Made by a program: the position numbers and the translations under genes
NCBI GenBank assembly: GCA_023429545.1
Contig: JAEYUU010000769.1
Span: forward strand, 1-5,180
Length of the DNA: 5,180 nucleotides
From: Verrucomicrobiota bacterium
Lineage (GTDB): Bacteria; Verrucomicrobiota; Verrucomicrobiia; Verrucomicrobiales; Verrucomicrobiaceae
Direction of reading: 5' to 3'
Shown here: in pieces, positions 5,120 through 5,180 of the stretch
How the letters are laid out: the number at the start of each line of letters is the position of its first letter
Position numbering within the stretch: position 1 is the stretch's first letter
The notes under the pieces: generated by a model
What the model saw: only the letters and a program-made list of their open reading frames with translations
Told to the model about the DNA's origin: nothing
Database searches by the model: none

Positions 5120-5180
5120 CCGTTTCTCCCGCTTGTTTCTTCCTTCATCCCGGCGGAGAAAGAGGGGCCGAAGGCCCGGC
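5116..5180 (+). CDS. Start of a translationally coupled gene (3' end outside window)
   Basis: An ATG overlaps the transferase stop codon as ATGA and has a well-placed gaaggg upstream. The frame stays open to the window end, giving 21 complete codons beginning MTVSPACFFLHPGGE. That is too little to identify a family. If real, the product would be made together with the transferase and may act in the same envelope-modification step. The alternative is that the bases after 5119 are an untranslated tail: they contain an imperfect inverted repeat and a short gggcc-gaa-ggccc hairpin at the very end, but no T tract. Confidence 0.4.
   Translation, partial: MTVSPACFFLHPGGERGAEGP

Noticed and set aside
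5123..5161. Imperfect inverted repeat tttctcccgc/gcggagaaa after the transferase stop
   Set aside because: It has one bulge, a loop of about 20 bases and no T tract, and it lies in a frame that appears to be a coupled coding start.

Overview
The window is a gene-dense bacterial segment with every supported gene on the + strand and no gene-free stretch longer than about 90 bases. The base composition is clearly G+C-rich (estimated by eye). A lipobox lipoprotein and an EptA-type lipid-linked phosphotransferase point to a diderm (Gram-negative) bacterium. Weak or absent Shine-Dalgarno sequences before most genes and a high share of unrecognised proteins would fit the Verrucomicrobiota/PVC group, but that placement is a guess. 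No RNA gene, CRISPR array, insertion sequence or attachment site is visible.

Region 1 (1-1254) is a tightly packed trio. It starts with the C-terminal part of a Clp/Hsp100-type AAA+ ATPase whose Walker A lies before the window. A small membrane protein follows, with its start probably inside the ATPase gene. Last comes a small lipoprotein joined to the membrane protein gene by an ATGA overlap.

Region 2 (1288-3279) holds two unrecognised, highly charged, signal-less coiled-coil proteins. The larger (463 aa) has at least two and probably three copies of a roughly 90-96 residue helix-hinge-helix repeat, then two exact-length 25-residue Gly/Pro repeats. The smaller (183 aa) looks like a cut-down relative: a Gln-rich head, one possible hairpin and a similar Gly/Pro basic tail.

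Region 3 (3338-5180) begins with a perfect 7-bp hairpin. It is followed by a complete inner-membrane phosphoethanolamine-transferase-like enzyme (five membrane spans plus a periplasmic sulfatase-fold domain) and the first codons of another gene overlapping its stop codon.

How they may work together: the ATPase, membrane protein, lipoprotein and coiled-coil pair form a same-strand cluster of the kind expected for an envelope-spanning or transport apparatus. A cytoplasmic AAA+ motor, an inner-membrane peptide, an outer-membrane-anchored lipoprotein and two elongated, repeat-bearing proteins that could be substrates or scaffolds would fit together. This is inference from layout; no component beyond the ATPase was recognised as part of a named system. 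The transferase is probably a separate envelope-modification unit.
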